Source: Pseudomonas resinovorans NBRC 106553
GTDB lineage: Bacteria; Pseudomonadota; Gammaproteobacteria; Pseudomonadales; Pseudomonadaceae
Length of the DNA stretch: 64,000 nt
Direction of reading: 5' to 3'
Assembly: GCF_000412695.1 (NCBI RefSeq)
Contig: NC_021499.1
Span: 1,178,001-1,242,000 of the forward strand
This document shows positions 30,288 through 40,361 of the stretch, piece after piece; within the stretch, counting starts at the first letter, position 1; each line of letters begins with the position of its first letter. The notes beneath the pieces were generated by a model. It had not been told where the DNA came from. It searched no databases and worked only from the letters and a program-made list of their open reading frames with translations. Made by a program: the position numbers and the translations under genes.

Positions 30288-31202
30288 ATGATCAAGTCAA
30301 CTATCCGTTTCATGGCGATACGCAACATTGCGTTCGCCATCACCGTGGTCATCAGCCTGATCGGTATCGGTGCGCTGTTCGTCAAGGGCCTGAACTTCGG
30401 CCTGGACTTCACCGGCGGTACCCTGATCGAGCTGTCCTACGAGCAGCCGGCTAACCTGGAGCAGATCAAGCAGAACCTGAGCAAGGCTGGCTTCGAGGAT
30501 GCCGTGGTGCAGAGCTTCGGCGCCTCCACCGACGTGCTGGTGCGCCTGGCTGGCGAAGACCCGCAGCTGGGCAACAAGGTGGCCGAGGCCCTGCGTCAGC
30601 AGGACGCCGCGAGCGTCTTCGAGCTCAAGCGCGTCGAGTTCGTCGGCCCGCAGGTGGGTGAAGAGCTTCGCGACCAGGGTGGCCTGGCCATGCTGCTGGC
30701 GCTGGGCGGGATCCTGCTCTACCTGGCCTTCCGCTTCCAGTGGAAGTTCGGCGTGGGCGCTGTGGCCTCGCTGGTCCATGACGTGATCGTCACCCTGGGT
30801 ATCCTGGCGTTCTTCCAGATCCCCTTCGACCTCACCGTACTGGCCGCGGTACTGGCGATGATCGGTTACTCGCTGAACGACACCATCATCATCTTCGACC
30901 GTATCCGCGAGAACTTCCGCGTGCTGCGTCGCGCCGACCTGATCGAGAACATCGACGTGTCGTGCACCCAGACCCTGCTGCGGACCATCGCCACTTCGAT
31001 GTCCACCGCGCTGGCGCTGTTCGCCCTGCTGCTGTTCGGCGGCGACAGCCTGCATGGCTTCGCCCTGGCGCTGCTGGTGGGTGTGGTTGTGGGTACCTAC
31101 TCCTCCATCTACATCAGCGCCCCGGTGCTGATTTGGCTGAAGTTGACCTCCGAAGACCTGATTCCGCCGGCGAATACCGCCGAGGTAGATGAACGTCCCT
31201 GA
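30288..31202 (+). CDS. secF: Protein translocase subunit SecF
   Basis: 304 residues from the ATG at 30288 (MIKSTIRFMAIRN); an in-frame ATG at 30270 lies inside secD. Six membrane segments, the motif GLNFGLDFTGGTLIELSYE near 31-49 and MIGYSLNDTIIIFDRIRENF near 195-214. Partner of SecD. Ends just before a hairpin terminator. Confidence 0.96.
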   Translation: MIKSTIRFMAIRNIAFAITVVISLIGIGALFVKGLNFGLDFTGGTLIELSYEQPANLEQIKQNLSKAGFEDAVVQSFGASTDVLVRLAGEDPQLGNKVAEALRQQDAASVFELKRVEFVGPQVGEELRDQGGLAMLLALGGILLYLAFRFQWKFGVGAVASLVHDVIVTLGILAFFQIPFDLTVLAAVLAMIGYSLNDTIIIFDRIRENFRVLRRADLIENIDVSCTQTLLRTIATSMSTALALFALLLFGGDSLHGFALALLVGVVVGTYSSIYISAPVLIWLKLTSEDLIPPANTAEVDERP

Positions 31203-31223
31203 GTCGTCGCTTCAACGCTTGCG

Positions 31224-31249
31224 CAAGGCCCGGCAAATGCCGGGCCTTG
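31224..31249 (+). terminator. Terminator of the yajC-secDF unit
   Basis: CAAGGCCCGGC and GCCGGGCCTTG form an 11-base-pair stem with loop AAAT, followed by TCGTTTCTG. The U-run is imperfect, but the position is right. Confidence 0.75.
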
Positions 31250-31385
31250 TCGTTTCTGTTGTATGAGTAGTCCGTCCCATTTATCAGATTGTTCCTTCGT
31301 GCTTGGGAACTTGAACCGATGCATCCCATCCAAGGCAAGGAGTAGGGCACGTATGCCCGCAGAGGAAGCGAATCAGGAGGTTCAT

Positions 31386-31976
31386 GTGAACAAGTCGATG
31401 ATCGTCGGTGCCGTATTGGGCGCGGTTGGCGTGACCGCCGGCGGCGCGGTCGCCACTTACAACCTGGTAGGCAATAGCGGCCCGGAGTACGCCGAAGTGC
31501 TGGCGGTCCAGCCGATCAACGAAACCATCCAGACTCCGCGCGAGGTCTGCAATGACGTGGCGGTGACCCGCCAGCGTCCGGTCAAGGACCAGCACCAGAT
31601 CGCCGGTACTGTCCTCGGCGCGGTTGCCGGTGGCTTGCTGGGCAACCAGATCGGCGGCGGTAACGGCAAGAAGATCGCTACCGTCGCCGGTGCGGTGGGT
31701 GGCGGCTACGCCGGTAACAAGGTGCAGGAGCACATGCAGGAAGGCGACACCTATACCACCACCGAAACCCGCTGCAAGATCGTCACCGACACCAGCGAGA
31801 AGCTGGTGGGCTACGACGTAAGGTACGAGTTGGACGGCAAGGTCGGTCAGGTGCGCATGGATCATGACCCGGGTCGGCAGATTCCTGTGACCAAGGAAGG
31901 CCAGTTGATCCTCAGTCAGCAGGGCGGTGTCGGCTCCTCCCCGTCCCAGGGCGGCGGCGCGGGCGTCCAGCAGTAG
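31386..31976 (+). CDS. Glycine-zipper (2TM, SlyB-like) envelope protein
   Basis: 196 residues from a GTG at 31386, chosen because AGGAGG lies 5 bases upstream; an ATG at 31401 is an alternative. An N-terminal hydrophobic segment (about 5-27, MIVGAVLGAVGVTAGGAVAT) has no lipobox Cys. The centre has the double glycine zipper (about 76-112: VLGAVAGGLLGNQIGGGNG then VAGAVGGGYAGNKVQEHMQ). The C-terminal part holds ETRCKIVTD and a beta-rich tail. Such proteins insert in or stabilise the envelope; the precise role is unknown. Confidence 0.8.
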   Translation: MNKSMIVGAVLGAVGVTAGGAVATYNLVGNSGPEYAEVLAVQPINETIQTPREVCNDVAVTRQRPVKDQHQIAGTVLGAVAGGLLGNQIGGGNGKKIATVAGAVGGGYAGNKVQEHMQEGDTYTTTETRCKIVTDTSEKLVGYDVRYELDGKVGQVRMDHDPGRQIPVTKEGQLILSQQGGVGSSPSQGGGAGVQQ

Positions 31977-31997
31977 GGCGACAAGCCCCGGAAAACG

Positions 31998-32023
31998 AAA
32001 AACCCGGCCTAGGCCGGGTTTTT
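31998..32023. terminator. Bidirectional terminator between the SlyB-like gene and suhB
   Basis: AAAAACCCGGCCT and AGGCCGGGTTTTT form a perfect 26-base palindrome with U-runs on both strands, between convergent genes. Confidence 0.93.
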
Positions 32024-32042
32024 CATGTCTGCGTGAAGGCGA

Positions 32043-32858
32043 TCAGCGCTTCAGCGACGGCGGCAAGTGCGGCTGGATGGCGGTCAGTACCGCCTTGAAG
32101 CACTTGGTGTTGCCCGCCACCACGTGGCCTTTCTCGAGGAAGTCATGGCCGCCGGTGAAGTCGCTCACCAGGCCGCCGGCTTCTTGCACCAGCAGCGCGC
32201 CGGCTGCCATGTCCCACTCGGACAGGCCGAATTCCCAGAAGGCGTCGAAGCGACCGGCCGCTACATAGGCGAGGTCCAGGCTGGCGGAGCCGGCGCGGCG
32301 AATGCCGGCGGTCTGGCCGACCAGGCTGCGGAACATGCCCAGGTAGTTGTCGAGGTTGTCCAGTTGGCTGTCGCGGAAGGGGAAGCCGGTGCCGAGCAGT
32401 GCGCCTTCCAGGCTCTTGCGCGGGCTGACGCGCAGGCGGCGGCCGTTCAGGGCGGCGCCACGACCACGGCTGGCGGTGAACTCTTCCTGACGGACCGGAT
32501 CCAGGATCACGGCGTGCTCGAGGCGGCCCTTGTACTTGCAGGCGATGCTGACGGCGAAGTGCGGAACGCCACGGATGAAGTTGGTGGTGCCGTCCAGGGG
32601 ATCGATGATCCACAGGTAGTCGGCGCCTTCGCCCTTGCCTTCCAGCAGGCCGCCTTCTTCGCCGAGGATGCCGTGGTTCGGGTAGGCCTTGCGCAGGGCC
32701 TGCACGATGGACAGCTCAGCGGCGCGATCGACCTCGGTGACGTAATCCTTGGCGTCCTTCTCGTTGACGGAGATAACGTCCAGGCGCTCGATGGAGCGGA
32801 AAATCAGTTCACCGGCGCTGCGAGCGGCGCGCAGGGCGATATTCAGCATAGGCTGCAT
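32043..32858 (-). CDS. suhB: Inositol-1-monophosphatase / SuhB
   Basis: 271 residues. The lithium-sensitive phosphatase motifs are WIIDPLDGTTNFIRG (metal-binding DPLDGT, about 84-89) and EWDMAAGALL near 210. It hydrolyses inositol phosphates; SuhB also joins the Nus complex that controls rRNA transcription in E. coli and virulence regulation in P. aeruginosa. It diverges from trmJ. Confidence 0.94.
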   Translation of the reverse strand: MQPMLNIALRAARSAGELIFRSIERLDVISVNEKDAKDYVTEVDRAAELSIVQALRKAYPNHGILGEEGGLLEGKGEGADYLWIIDPLDGTTNFIRGVPHFAVSIACKYKGRLEHAVILDPVRQEEFTASRGRGAALNGRRLRVSPRKSLEGALLGTGFPFRDSQLDNLDNYLGMFRSLVGQTAGIRRAGSASLDLAYVAAGRFDAFWEFGLSEWDMAAGALLVQEAGGLVSDFTGGHDFLEKGHVVAGNTKCFKAVLTAIQPHLPPSLKR

Positions 32859-33008
32859 GGGGAAGTCACCTGGGTCGTTAAAGAAGAAAGCCGCACATGG
32901 TACCAGATAAAGCTTAGGGCAGGCAGGGGGAGGCTACGTGATTCGTGGCGTTGAGTCGGTGCCTCCGGTAATATTCCGCTCCCCTGAGCTTCCGCTGAGA
33001 CTAGAGCA

Positions 33009-33782
33009 TTGCTGCAGAACATTCGCGTGGTGCTGGTCAATACCAGCCATCCCGGCAATATCGGTGGTGCTGCCCGCGCCATGAAAAATATGGGCCTGAC
33101 CAAGCTGGTGCTGGTGGATCCCATGGACTTCCCCAGTCCCGAGGCTCGCGCTCGCGCGTCGGGTGCCGATGACATCCTGGATGGCGCCCAGGTGGTCGCC
33201 ACGCTGGAAGAGGCTCTGGTGGGTTGCAGTCTGGTGGTGGGAACCAGCGCTCGCGATCGCCGTATCCCCTGGCCGCTGCTGGACCCGCGCGAGTGTGGTC
33301 GCACGTCCGTCGAGCAGGTGCAGGTCGGCGGTGAGGTGGCGCTGGTGTTCGGTCGCGAGTACGCAGGCCTGACCAACGAAGAGCTGCAGCGCTGCCAGTA
33401 CCATGTGCACATCCCCTCCAATCCCGAGTTCTCCTCGCTGAACCTGGCGGCCGCCGTCCAGGTGCTGGTCTACGAGGTGCGCATGGCCTGGCTGGAGCAG
33501 GAAGGCTTGCCGAGCAAGGTGGAGAAGGTGGAAGCCACCGCCATGCTCAACACCCAGCCGGCTACCGTCGATGAGCTGGAGCGCTACTACGAACACCTGG
33601 AAAGCACCCTGGTGGAGATCGGCTTCCTTGATCCGGAGAAGCCCCGGCACCTGATGTCCCGCCTGCGTCGCCTCTATGGACGCAGCAACATCAGCAAGCT
33701 GGAGATGAATATCCTGCGCGGCATCCTGACCGAAACCCAGAAAGCCGTGCGGGGCGAAACAGGCAAACGGAGTGACACGTGA
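33009..33782 (+). CDS. trmJ: tRNA (cytidine/uridine-2'-O-)-methyltransferase TrmJ
   Basis: 257 residues with a TTG start ([20 protein letters not shown]). The SPOUT knot is seen in [35 protein letters not shown] and [19 protein letters not shown]. It methylates the 2'-OH at position 32 of several tRNAs. The C-terminal 90 residues are the dimerising extension. TGA overlaps the cysE ATG by one base. Confidence 0.94.
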   Translation: MLQNIRVVLVNTSHPGNIGGAARAMKNMGLTKLVLVDPMDFPSPEARARASGADDILDGAQVVATLEEALVGCSLVVGTSARDRRIPWPLLDPRECGRTSVEQVQVGGEVALVFGREYAGLTNEELQRCQYHVHIPSNPEFSSLNLAAAVQVLVYEVRMAWLEQEGLPSKVEKVEATAMLNTQPATVDELERYYEHLESTLVEIGFLDPEKPRHLMSRLRRLYGRSNISKLEMNILRGILTETQKAVRGETGKRSDT

Positions 33783-34558
33783 TGTTCGAGCGCATTCGAG
33801 AAGACATTCAGGGCGTATTCCATCGTGATCCGGCCGCGCGCAATGCCTTCGAGGTGCTCACCTGTTATCCGGGCCTGCATGCCATATGGCTGCATCGTGT
33901 CGCCCACGCCCTGTGGATAAGTGGCTGGAAGTGGCTGGCGCGGTTGGTGTCGAACTTCAGTCGCTGGCTGACGGGCATCGAGATCCATCCTGGCGCGAAG
34001 ATCGGCCGGCGTTTCTTCATCGACCATGGCATGGGCATCGTCATTGGCGAGACCGCGGAGATCGGTGACGACGTCACCCTCTATCAGGGTGTGACCCTGG
34101 GCGGTACCAGCTGGAACAAGGGCAAGCGCCACCCGACGCTGGAAGACGGCGTGGTGGTGGGGGCGGGCGCCAAGGTACTCGGGCCCTTCACCGTGGGGGC
34201 CGGCGCCAAGATCGGTTCCAACGCCGTGGTAACCAAGGCGGTGCCGGCGGGCGCCACCGCGGTGGGGATTCCCGGGCGGGTCATCGTCAAGGCCGACCCG
34301 GAGCAGGAGGCCAAGCGCCAGGCCATCGCCGAGCGCTTCGGCTTCGACGCCTACGGCGTTGGCCAGGACATGCCCGACCCGGTGGCCCGCGCCATCGGCC
34401 AGTTGCTGGACCACGTACAGGCGGTGGACGAGCGTCTGGACGGCATGTGCAAGGCGCTCACCGCCCTGGGCAGCGACTACTGCGCCAAGGCCCTGCCGGA
34501 GCTGCGCGAAGAGGACTTCGCCGGGGTCAAGGATGACGAGCCGAAGTCGGTGGTCTGA
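33782..34558 (+). CDS. cysE: Serine O-acetyltransferase
   Basis: 258 residues. N-terminal helical part (1-65), then the left-handed parallel beta helix of hexapeptide repeats (about 66-180; [31 protein letters not shown], read as [10 protein letters not shown] then [10 protein letters not shown]), with the catalytic His in DHGMG and the following GVTLGGTSW. It makes O-acetylserine for cysteine synthesis, which later supplies sulfur to IscS encoded downstream. The C-terminal tail past 185 is longer than a minimal CysE. Confidence 0.95.
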   Translation: MFERIREDIQGVFHRDPAARNAFEVLTCYPGLHAIWLHRVAHALWISGWKWLARLVSNFSRWLTGIEIHPGAKIGRRFFIDHGMGIVIGETAEIGDDVTLYQGVTLGGTSWNKGKRHPTLEDGVVVGAGAKVLGPFTVGAGAKIGSNAVVTKAVPAGATAVGIPGRVIVKADPEQEAKRQAIAERFGFDAYGVGQDMPDPVARAIGQLLDHVQAVDERLDGMCKALTALGSDYCAKALPELREEDFAGVKDDEPKSVV

Positions 34559-34654
34559 ACCTTGCCGATTCGATCCGGGGCGGCTGTCTCGGGTCGGATT
34601 CTTAGGGTGCTAACGGGATTTCCCTCTGATATCATGCACGCCCCTGTATCGTGT

Positions 34655-34712
34655 AATTCCGACTGATTTGATCAGGCTTATAGTTGACTTAAATAGTCGG
34701 GAATTGCATACT
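34655..34712 (+). promoter_or_regulatory. iscR: iscR promoter with two abutting IscR type-1 sites
   Basis: Site B (34680-34704) reads ATAGTTGACT-TAAA-TAGTCGGG and fits the type-1 IscR consensus at nearly all positions. It covers the -35 element TTGACT (34684-34689), and CATACT (34707-34712) is the -10 after 17 bases. Site A (34655-34679) is a weaker match (CCGACT…ATCAGG) ending at the base before site B. In E. coli, holo-IscR represses its operon through similar paired sites. Confidence 0.8.
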
Positions 34713-34744
34713 CGCTGCATTCCAGCGATCCCGTGGTACTCACC

Positions 34745-35242
34745 ATGCGACTGACCACCAAAGGCCGATACGCCGTCACCGCCATGCTCGACCTGGCGCT
34801 GCATGCGCAGCATGGGCCGGTGTCCCTGGCGGATATTTCCGAGCGACAGGGCATTTCCCTGTCCTATCTCGAGCAGCTTTTCGCCAAGCTCCGCCGCGGC
34901 AACCTGGTCAGCAGCGTGCGCGGTCCCGGTGGTGGCTACCAGCTTTCCCGCGACATGCATGGCATTCATGTCGCCCAGGTAATAGACGCGGTCAACGAAT
35001 CGGTGGATGCCACCCGTTGCCAAGGCCTGGGCGATTGCCATTCCGGCGACACCTGCCTTACCCACCACCTCTGGTGTGATCTGAGCCTTCAGATCCACGA
35101 GTTCCTCAGTGGCATCAGCTTGGCCGACCTGGTCAACCGCCGCGAGGTTCAGGAGGTCGCTCAGCGGCAGGATCAACGCCGCTGTGGAAGCAACGGCAGG
35201 ATGCCCCATCTCGATAAGATTGAAGCGTCCGCCATAGATTGA
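34745..35242 (+). CDS. iscR: Fe-S cluster assembly regulator IscR
   Basis: 165 residues from the ATG at 34745 ([11 protein letters not shown]); four extra codons upstream are not needed. Rrf2 winged helix at 1-70, with GGGYQLSRD as the wing. The [2Fe-2S] ligands Cys92, Cys98, Cys104 and His107 are all present at the E. coli positions. It represses isc when holo and regulates other genes when apo. First gene of the isc operon. Confidence 0.97.
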   Translation: MRLTTKGRYAVTAMLDLALHAQHGPVSLADISERQGISLSYLEQLFAKLRRGNLVSSVRGPGGGYQLSRDMHGIHVAQVIDAVNESVDATRCQGLGDCHSGDTCLTHHLWCDLSLQIHEFLSGISLADLVNRREVQEVAQRQDQRRCGSNGRMPHLDKIEASAID

Positions 35243-35291
35243 GCAGGGCGCCGGCCCGTGATTGGCCCCGATACCTGATAGGAGAGCCCAG

Positions 35292-36506
35292 ATGAAATTG
35301 CCGATTTACCTCGACTATTCCGCCACTACGCCGGTGGACCCGCGCGTCGCCCAGAAAATGAGCGATTGCCTGCTGGTAGATGGCAACTTCGGTAACCCGG
35401 CTTCGCGCTCCCACGTGTTTGGCTGGAAGGCTGAAGAAGCGGTGGAGAATGCTCGTCGTCAGGTAGCGGAGCTGGTCAACGCCGACCCGCGCGAAATCGT
35501 CTGGACCTCCGGCGCGACCGAATCCGACAACCTCGCCATCAAGGGCGTGGCGCACTTCTACAGTGGCAAGGGCAAGCACCTCATCACCTCGAAGATCGAG
35601 CACAAGGCGGTGCTGGACACCACCCGCCAGCTGGAGCGCGAAGGTTTCGAAGTCACCTACCTCGAGCCCGGCGAAGATGGCCTGATCACTCCGGCCATGG
35701 TCGAGGCGGCCCTGCGTGACGACACCATCCTGGTCTCGATCATGCACGTGAACAACGAGATCGGCACCGTCAACGATATCGCCGCCATTGGCGAGCTGAC
35801 CCGTGCCCGCGGCATCCTCTTCCACGTCGACGCCGCACAGTCCACCGGCAAGGTGGAGATCGACCTGGAGAAGCTGAAGGTCGACCTGATGTCCTTCTCC
35901 GCACACAAGACCTACGGCCCGAAAGGCATCGGCGCCCTCTACGTGCGCCGCAAGCCGCGTGTGCGTCTCGAGGCGCAGACCCACGGTGGCGGCCACGAGC
36001 GCGGCATGCGTTCCGGCACCCTGGCTACCCACCAGATCGTCGGCATGGGTGAAGCCTTCCACATCGCCAAGCAGGAAATGGCTGCCGAGAACGTGCGTAT
36101 CAAGGCCCTGGCCGATCGCTTCTGGGCCCAGATCGACGGCATGGAAGAGCTCTACCTGAACGGCAGCGCGACTTCTCGTGTACCGCACAACATGAACGTC
36201 AGCTTCAACTACGTCGAAGGCGAGTCGCTGATCATGGCGCTCAAGGACCTCGCGGTCTCTTCCGGCTCCGCCTGCACCTCGGCTTCCCTGGAGCCGTCCT
36301 ACGTGCTGCGTGCCCTGGGCCGCAACGACGAGCTGGCGCACAGCTCCATCCGCTTCACCTTCGGCCGGTTCACCACTGAAGAAGAAGTGGACTACGCCGC
36401 TGCCAAGGTGCGTGAAGCGGTCAGCAAGCTCCGTGAACTGTCCCCTCTGTGGGATATGTATAAAGAGGGCGTCGACCTGTCCCAGGTCGAATGGCAGGCG
36501 CACTGA
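35292..36506 (+). CDS. iscS: Cysteine desulfurase IscS
   Basis: 404 residues from the ATG at 35292 with GGAG upstream, identical in length to E. coli IscS. PLP Lys in [10 protein letters not shown] (about 206) and the mobile-loop Cys in [15 protein letters not shown] (about 328). It takes sulfur from cysteine and passes the persulfide to IscU, ThiI, TusA and others. Confidence 0.98.
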   Translation: MKLPIYLDYSATTPVDPRVAQKMSDCLLVDGNFGNPASRSHVFGWKAEEAVENARRQVAELVNADPREIVWTSGATESDNLAIKGVAHFYSGKGKHLITSKIEHKAVLDTTRQLEREGFEVTYLEPGEDGLITPAMVEAALRDDTILVSIMHVNNEIGTVNDIAAIGELTRARGILFHVDAAQSTGKVEIDLEKLKVDLMSFSAHKTYGPKGIGALYVRRKPRVRLEAQTHGGGHERGMRSGTLATHQIVGMGEAFHIAKQEMAAENVRIKALADRFWAQIDGMEELYLNGSATSRVPHNMNVSFNYVEGESLIMALKDLAVSSGSACTSASLEPSYVLRALGRNDELAHSSIRFTFGRFTTEEEVDYAAAKVREAVSKLRELSPLWDMYKEGVDLSQVEWQAH

Positions 36507-36536
36507 CGCCACCCTGATGAGTGAGGAATAGATACC

Positions 36537-36923
36537 ATGGCATACAGCGAAAAGGTCATCGACCACTACGAAAACCCGCGTAACGTCGGCAAGCTCGACG
36601 CCCAGGACCCCAACGTGGGTACTGGCATGGTCGGCGCGCCTGCCTGTGGCGACGTGATGCGTCTGCAGATCAAGGTCAACGAGCAGGGTGTCATCGAAGA
36701 CGCCAAGTTCAAGACCTATGGCTGCGGCTCCGCCATCGCGTCCAGCTCCCTCGCCACCGAGTGGATGAAGGGCAAGACGCTCGACGAAGCGGCTTCCATC
36801 AAGAACACCACCATCGCCGAAGAGCTGGCTCTGCCGCCGGTGAAGATTCACTGCTCGGTTCTGGCCGAGGACGCTATCAAGGCGGCCGTCCATGACTACA
36901 AGCAGAAGAAGGGTCTGCTCTAA
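36537..36923 (+). CDS. iscU: Fe-S cluster scaffold IscU
   Basis: 128 residues. Cluster-binding Cys37, Cys63 and Cys106 and Asp39 are conserved, and LPPVK (99-103) is the HscA recognition motif. It receives sulfur from IscS and builds the nascent [2Fe-2S] cluster. Confidence 0.98.
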   Translation: MAYSEKVIDHYENPRNVGKLDAQDPNVGTGMVGAPACGDVMRLQIKVNEQGVIEDAKFKTYGCGSAIASSSLATEWMKGKTLDEAASIKNTTIAEELALPPVKIHCSVLAEDAIKAAVHDYKQKKGLL

Positions 36924-36948
36924 GCACTCGAACGAGTAAGGAGTTGCA

Positions 36949-37272
36949 ATGGCCATCAGCATGACTGAATCCGCCGCCCGCCATGTGCAGCGTTCCCTCG
37001 AGGGGCGCGGCAAGGGTGAAGGTATCCGTCTGGGGGTGCGTACGACTGGCTGCTCCGGTCTTGCCTATGTGCTGGAGTTCGTCGATGAACTGGCTGCCGA
37101 AGACATGGTCTTCGAGAGTCATGGCGTCAAGGTGATCATCGATCCCAAGAGCCTGACCTATCTCGATGGCACTGAATTGGACTTCGTTCGCGAAGGGCTC
37201 AATGAAGGCTTCAAGTTCAATAACCCGAACGTGCGCGGCGAATGCGGCTGCGGCGAGAGCTTTAACGTCTGA
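36949..37272 (+). CDS. iscA: A-type Fe-S carrier IscA
   Basis: 107 residues, with the three A-type cysteines in [13 protein letters not shown] (Cys35) and GECGCGES (Cys99 and Cys101). It carries clusters or iron toward target enzymes such as [4Fe-4S] proteins. It ends 7 bases before hscB. Confidence 0.97.
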   Translation: MAISMTESAARHVQRSLEGRGKGEGIRLGVRTTGCSGLAYVLEFVDELAAEDMVFESHGVKVIIDPKSLTYLDGTELDFVREGLNEGFKFNNPNVRGECGCGESFNV

Positions 37273-37279
37273 GGCGTAT

Positions 37280-37801
37280 GTGGGAACTCCCTGTCATTTC
37301 GCCCTGTTCGACCTGAAGCCGGGTTATCGACTGGATCTTGACCAGCTTGCGGCGCGTTATCGCGAGCTGGCGCGTGCCGTCCATCCCGACCGTTTCGCCG
37401 ATGCTACCGAGCGCGAGCAGCGCCTGGCGCTGGAGCGCGCCGCCCAGCTCAACGATGCCTACCAGACGCTCAAGAGTGGGCCGCGACGGGCGCTGTACCT
37501 GCTAGCCGTCAGTGGGCGCGAGCTGCCGCTCGAAGCCACGGTGCAGGACCCGCAGTTCCTGCTGCAGCAGATGCAGTGGCGTGAGGAACTGGAAGACTTG
37601 CATGACAGTGCCGACCTTGATGGCGTGGCTGCGTTCAAGCGCCGCCTCAAGACTGCGCAGGGCGAGCTGGATGGCGACTTCGCCGAGTGCTGGAACGATC
37701 CCGAGCGCCGCGAAGAGGCCGAGCGTGTGGTGCGCCGCATGCAGTTCCTCGACAAGCTGACCCACGAAGTGCGCCAACTGGAAGAGCACCTCGACAATTA
37801 A
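37280..37801 (+). CDS. hscB: Co-chaperone HscB (J protein)
   Basis: 173 residues from a GTG at 37280, the usual family length. Upstream in-frame sequence lies inside iscA in another frame and is not homologous. J domain at about 1-75 with the HPD motif (AVHPDRF); the C-terminal helices bind IscU ([11 protein letters not shown]). It brings IscU to HscA and stimulates ATP hydrolysis. Confidence 0.93.
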   Translation: MGTPCHFALFDLKPGYRLDLDQLAARYRELARAVHPDRFADATEREQRLALERAAQLNDAYQTLKSGPRRALYLLAVSGRELPLEATVQDPQFLLQQMQWREELEDLHDSADLDGVAAFKRRLKTAQGELDGDFAECWNDPERREEAERVVRRMQFLDKLTHEVRQLEEHLDN

Positions 37802-37848
37802 CCCGCGATGCCGTCTTGGTTGCCGGTACGCCTGATAAATAGACAAGC

Positions 37849-39708
37849 ATGGCCTTACTGCAGATCGCCGAACCCGGGTTGACCCCCCAGCCGCACCAGC
37901 GCCGCCTGGCGGTGGGCATCGACCTGGGTACCACCAATTCGCTGGTCGCTGCCGTGCGCAGCGGCGTCGCCGAGCCCCTGCCCGATGCCGAAGGTCAGGT
38001 CATCCTGCCTTCCGCCGTCCGCTATCACGCTGATCGCGTCGAGGTCGGTCGTGGTGCCAAGCAGGCCGCTTCCAGCGATCCGCTGAACACCATCATTTCC
38101 GTCAAGCGCTTCATGGGCCGTGGCCTGGAAGACGTCAAGCAGTTGGGCGAGCAGTTGCCCTACCGCTTCGTCGGCGGTCAGTCGCACATGCCGTTCATCG
38201 AGACCGTGCAGGGCGCCAAGAGCCCGGTGGAAGTGTCGGCGGACATCCTCAAGGCCCTGCGCCAGCGCGCAGAGCAGACCCTGGGCGGTGAGTTGGTGGG
38301 GGCGGTGATCACCGTGCCGGCCTACTTCGACGAAGCCCAGCGCCAGGCCACCAAGGATGCCGCGCGCATCGCCGGCCTCAATGTGCTGCGCCTGCTCAAC
38401 GAACCTACCGCCGCTGCGGTGGCCTATGGCCTGGACAAGCAGGCCGAAGGCGTCGTGGCGATCTACGACCTGGGCGGCGGCACCTTCGATATTTCCATCC
38501 TGCGCCTGAGTCGCGGTGTCTTCGAGGTCATGGCCACCGGTGGCGACAGTGCCTTGGGCGGCGACGATTTCGACCATGCCATCGCCGGCTGGATGGTTCA
38601 GCAGGCCGGCCTTTCCGCCGACCTCGATCCGGGCGCCCAGCGCAGCTTGCTGCGCGCCGCCTGCGATGCCAAGGAAGCCCTGACCGAAGCCGACAGCGTC
38701 GAACTCGCCTACGGCGAATGGCGCGGTGTACTGACCCGCGAGCTGTTCGATTCGCTGATCGAGCCCATGGTGTCCCGCAGCCTCAAGGCCTGCCGCCGTG
38801 CCGTGCGCGATGCCGGCATCGAGCTGGAAGAGGTAGAGGCCGTGGTCATGGTCGGCGGCTCCACCCGTGTGCCCCGTGTGCGCGAGGCGGTGGCCGAGAT
38901 GTTCGGTCGCCAGCCCCTTACCGATATCGATCCGGACCAGGTAGTGGCCATTGGCGCCGCGGTGCAAGCCGATACCCTGGCCGGCAACAAGCGCGGCGAA
39001 GAGCTGCTGCTGCTGGACGTGATCCCCTTGTCGCTCGGCCTGGAAACCATGGGCGGGCTGATGGAAAAGGTGATCCCGCGCAACACCACCATCCCGGTGG
39101 CTCGCGCCCAGGACTTCACCACCTACAAGGATGGCCAGACGGCCATGATGATCCATGTGCTCCAGGGTGAGCGCGAGCTGATCAAGGACTGCCGTTCCCT
39201 GGCGCGCTTCGAGCTGCGCGGCATTCCGCCCATGGTGGCGGGTGCGGCGAAGATTCGCGTGACCTTCCAGGTGGACGCCGATGGGCTGCTGGGTGTGAGC
39301 GCCCGCGAGCTGGCCTCGGGCGTCGAGTCGAGCATTCAGGTCAAGCCGTCCTACGGCCTGACCGATGGCGAGATCTCGCGCATGCTGCAGGATTCCTTCC
39401 AGTACGCCGGCGACGACAAGAATGCCCGTGCCTTGCGCGAGCAGCAGGTCGACGCCGAGCGTCTGCTCGAGGCGGTCCAGGCCGCGCTGGATGCCGATGG
39501 CGAGCGTCTGCTGGACGAAACCGAACTCGCGGCGATCCTGGATAGCATGCAAAGCCTTCGCGAGCTGATCGTCGGCAGTGATGTCGTCGCCATCGAAACC
39601 CAGATCAAGCGCCTGTCCCAGGTGACCGATGCCTTCGCCGCCCGTCGTATGGACGCCGCCGTCAAGGCCGCGCTGTCCGGTCGCCGACTCAACGAAATCG
39701 AGGATTGA
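37849..39708 (+). CDS. hscA: Fe-S biogenesis chaperone HscA (Hsp70)
   Basis: 619 residues. ATPase domain motifs [14 protein letters not shown] (about 22-35), [12 protein letters not shown] and [10 protein letters not shown]. The substrate-binding domain begins near 390 and lacks the acidic tail of DnaK. It works on IscU's LPPVK motif with HscB. Confidence 0.97.
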   Translation: MALLQIAEPGLTPQPHQRRLAVGIDLGTTNSLVAAVRSGVAEPLPDAEGQVILPSAVRYHADRVEVGRGAKQAASSDPLNTIISVKRFMGRGLEDVKQLGEQLPYRFVGGQSHMPFIETVQGAKSPVEVSADILKALRQRAEQTLGGELVGAVITVPAYFDEAQRQATKDAARIAGLNVLRLLNEPTAAAVAYGLDKQAEGVVAIYDLGGGTFDISILRLSRGVFEVMATGGDSALGGDDFDHAIAGWMVQQAGLSADLDPGAQRSLLRAACDAKEALTEADSVELAYGEWRGVLTRELFDSLIEPMVSRSLKACRRAVRDAGIELEEVEAVVMVGGSTRVPRVREAVAEMFGRQPLTDIDPDQVVAIGAAVQADTLAGNKRGEELLLLDVIPLSLGLETMGGLMEKVIPRNTTIPVARAQDFTTYKDGQTAMMIHVLQGERELIKDCRSLARFELRGIPPMVAGAAKIRVTFQVDADGLLGVSARELASGVESSIQVKPSYGLTDGEISRMLQDSFQYAGDDKNARALREQQVDAERLLEAVQAALDADGERLLDETELAAILDSMQSLRELIVGSDVVAIETQIKRLSQVTDAFAARRMDAAVKAALSGRRLNEIED

Positions 39709-39715
39709 CCCAGAA

Positions 39716-40054
39716 ATGCCGCAGATCATCTTCCTGCCCCACGCCGAGCATTGCCCCGAGGGTGCCGTGATCGAGGCGCAGCCGGGCGAAAGCGTCCTGA
39801 ACGCCGCCCTGCGCAACGGCATCGACATCGAGCACGCCTGCGAGAAGTCCTGCGCCTGCACCACCTGCCACATCGTGGTGCGCGAAGGGTTCGACTCCAT
39901 GGAAGCTTCCGACGAACTGGAAGACGACATGCTCGACAAGGCCTGGGGCCTGGAGCCTCAGTCTCGCCTTTCCTGCCAGGCTGTAGTCGCCGATGAAGAT
40001 CTGGTGGTGGAAATTCCGAAATACACCATCAACCAGGTCTCCGAGGGTCACTGA
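39716..40054 (+). CDS. fdx: ISC-type [2Fe-2S] ferredoxin
   Basis: 112 residues from the ATG at 39716. Cluster ligands Cys42, Cys48, Cys51 and Cys87 in the C-x5-C-x2-C…C pattern of adrenodoxin-like ferredoxins; Cys46 is the usual extra free cysteine. It donates electrons for cluster assembly on IscU. Confidence 0.97.
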   Translation: MPQIIFLPHAEHCPEGAVIEAQPGESVLNAALRNGIDIEHACEKSCACTTCHIVVREGFDSMEASDELEDDMLDKAWGLEPQSRLSCQAVVADEDLVVEIPKYTINQVSEGH

Positions 40055-40056
40055 AA

Positions 40057-40257
40057 ATGAGCTTGAAATGGACCGATGTGCTGGAAATCGCCATTCAACT
40101 GGCGGAATCCAAGCCGGAAGTCGACCCGCGCTACGTCAACTTCGTCGACCTGCACAACTGGGTCCTGGCCCTGCCGGAGTTTTCCGACGACCCGCAGCGC
40201 GGCGGCGAGAAGGTCCTGGAGGCCATCCAGGCGGCCTGGATCGAAGAAGCCGACTGA
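40057..40257 (+). CDS. iscX: IscX (YfhJ)
   Basis: 66 acidic residues, matching the IscX length. MSLKWTDVLEIAIQLAE and the DLHNWVLALPEFSDDP block are typical. It binds iron and IscS and tunes the assembly rate. Two bases after fdx and last of the isc genes. Confidence 0.95.
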   Translation: MSLKWTDVLEIAIQLAESKPEVDPRYVNFVDLHNWVLALPEFSDDPQRGGEKVLEAIQAAWIEEAD

Positions 40258-40301
40258 GCGGCGACTACCTCCGGGCTGCGGCCCTTACGCATTTCCCCCT
40301 A

Positions 40302-40330
40302 ACCCGCGTATAATTCGCGGGTTTAATTTT
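40302..40330 (+). promoter_or_regulatory. ndk: Palindrome around TATAAT before ndk; possible terminator-promoter overlap
   Basis: ACCCGCG and CGCGGGT flank TATAATT. The loop contains a perfect -10 hexamer (40309-40314), and TTTAATTTTT follows the right arm. As RNA it could end isc transcription; as DNA it could be the ndk promoter core. No strong -35 is visible (TTACGC at best). Confidence 0.5.
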
Positions 40331-40361
40331 TCGCTTTAATCCTCGTTTCTGGAGTTTTTCC

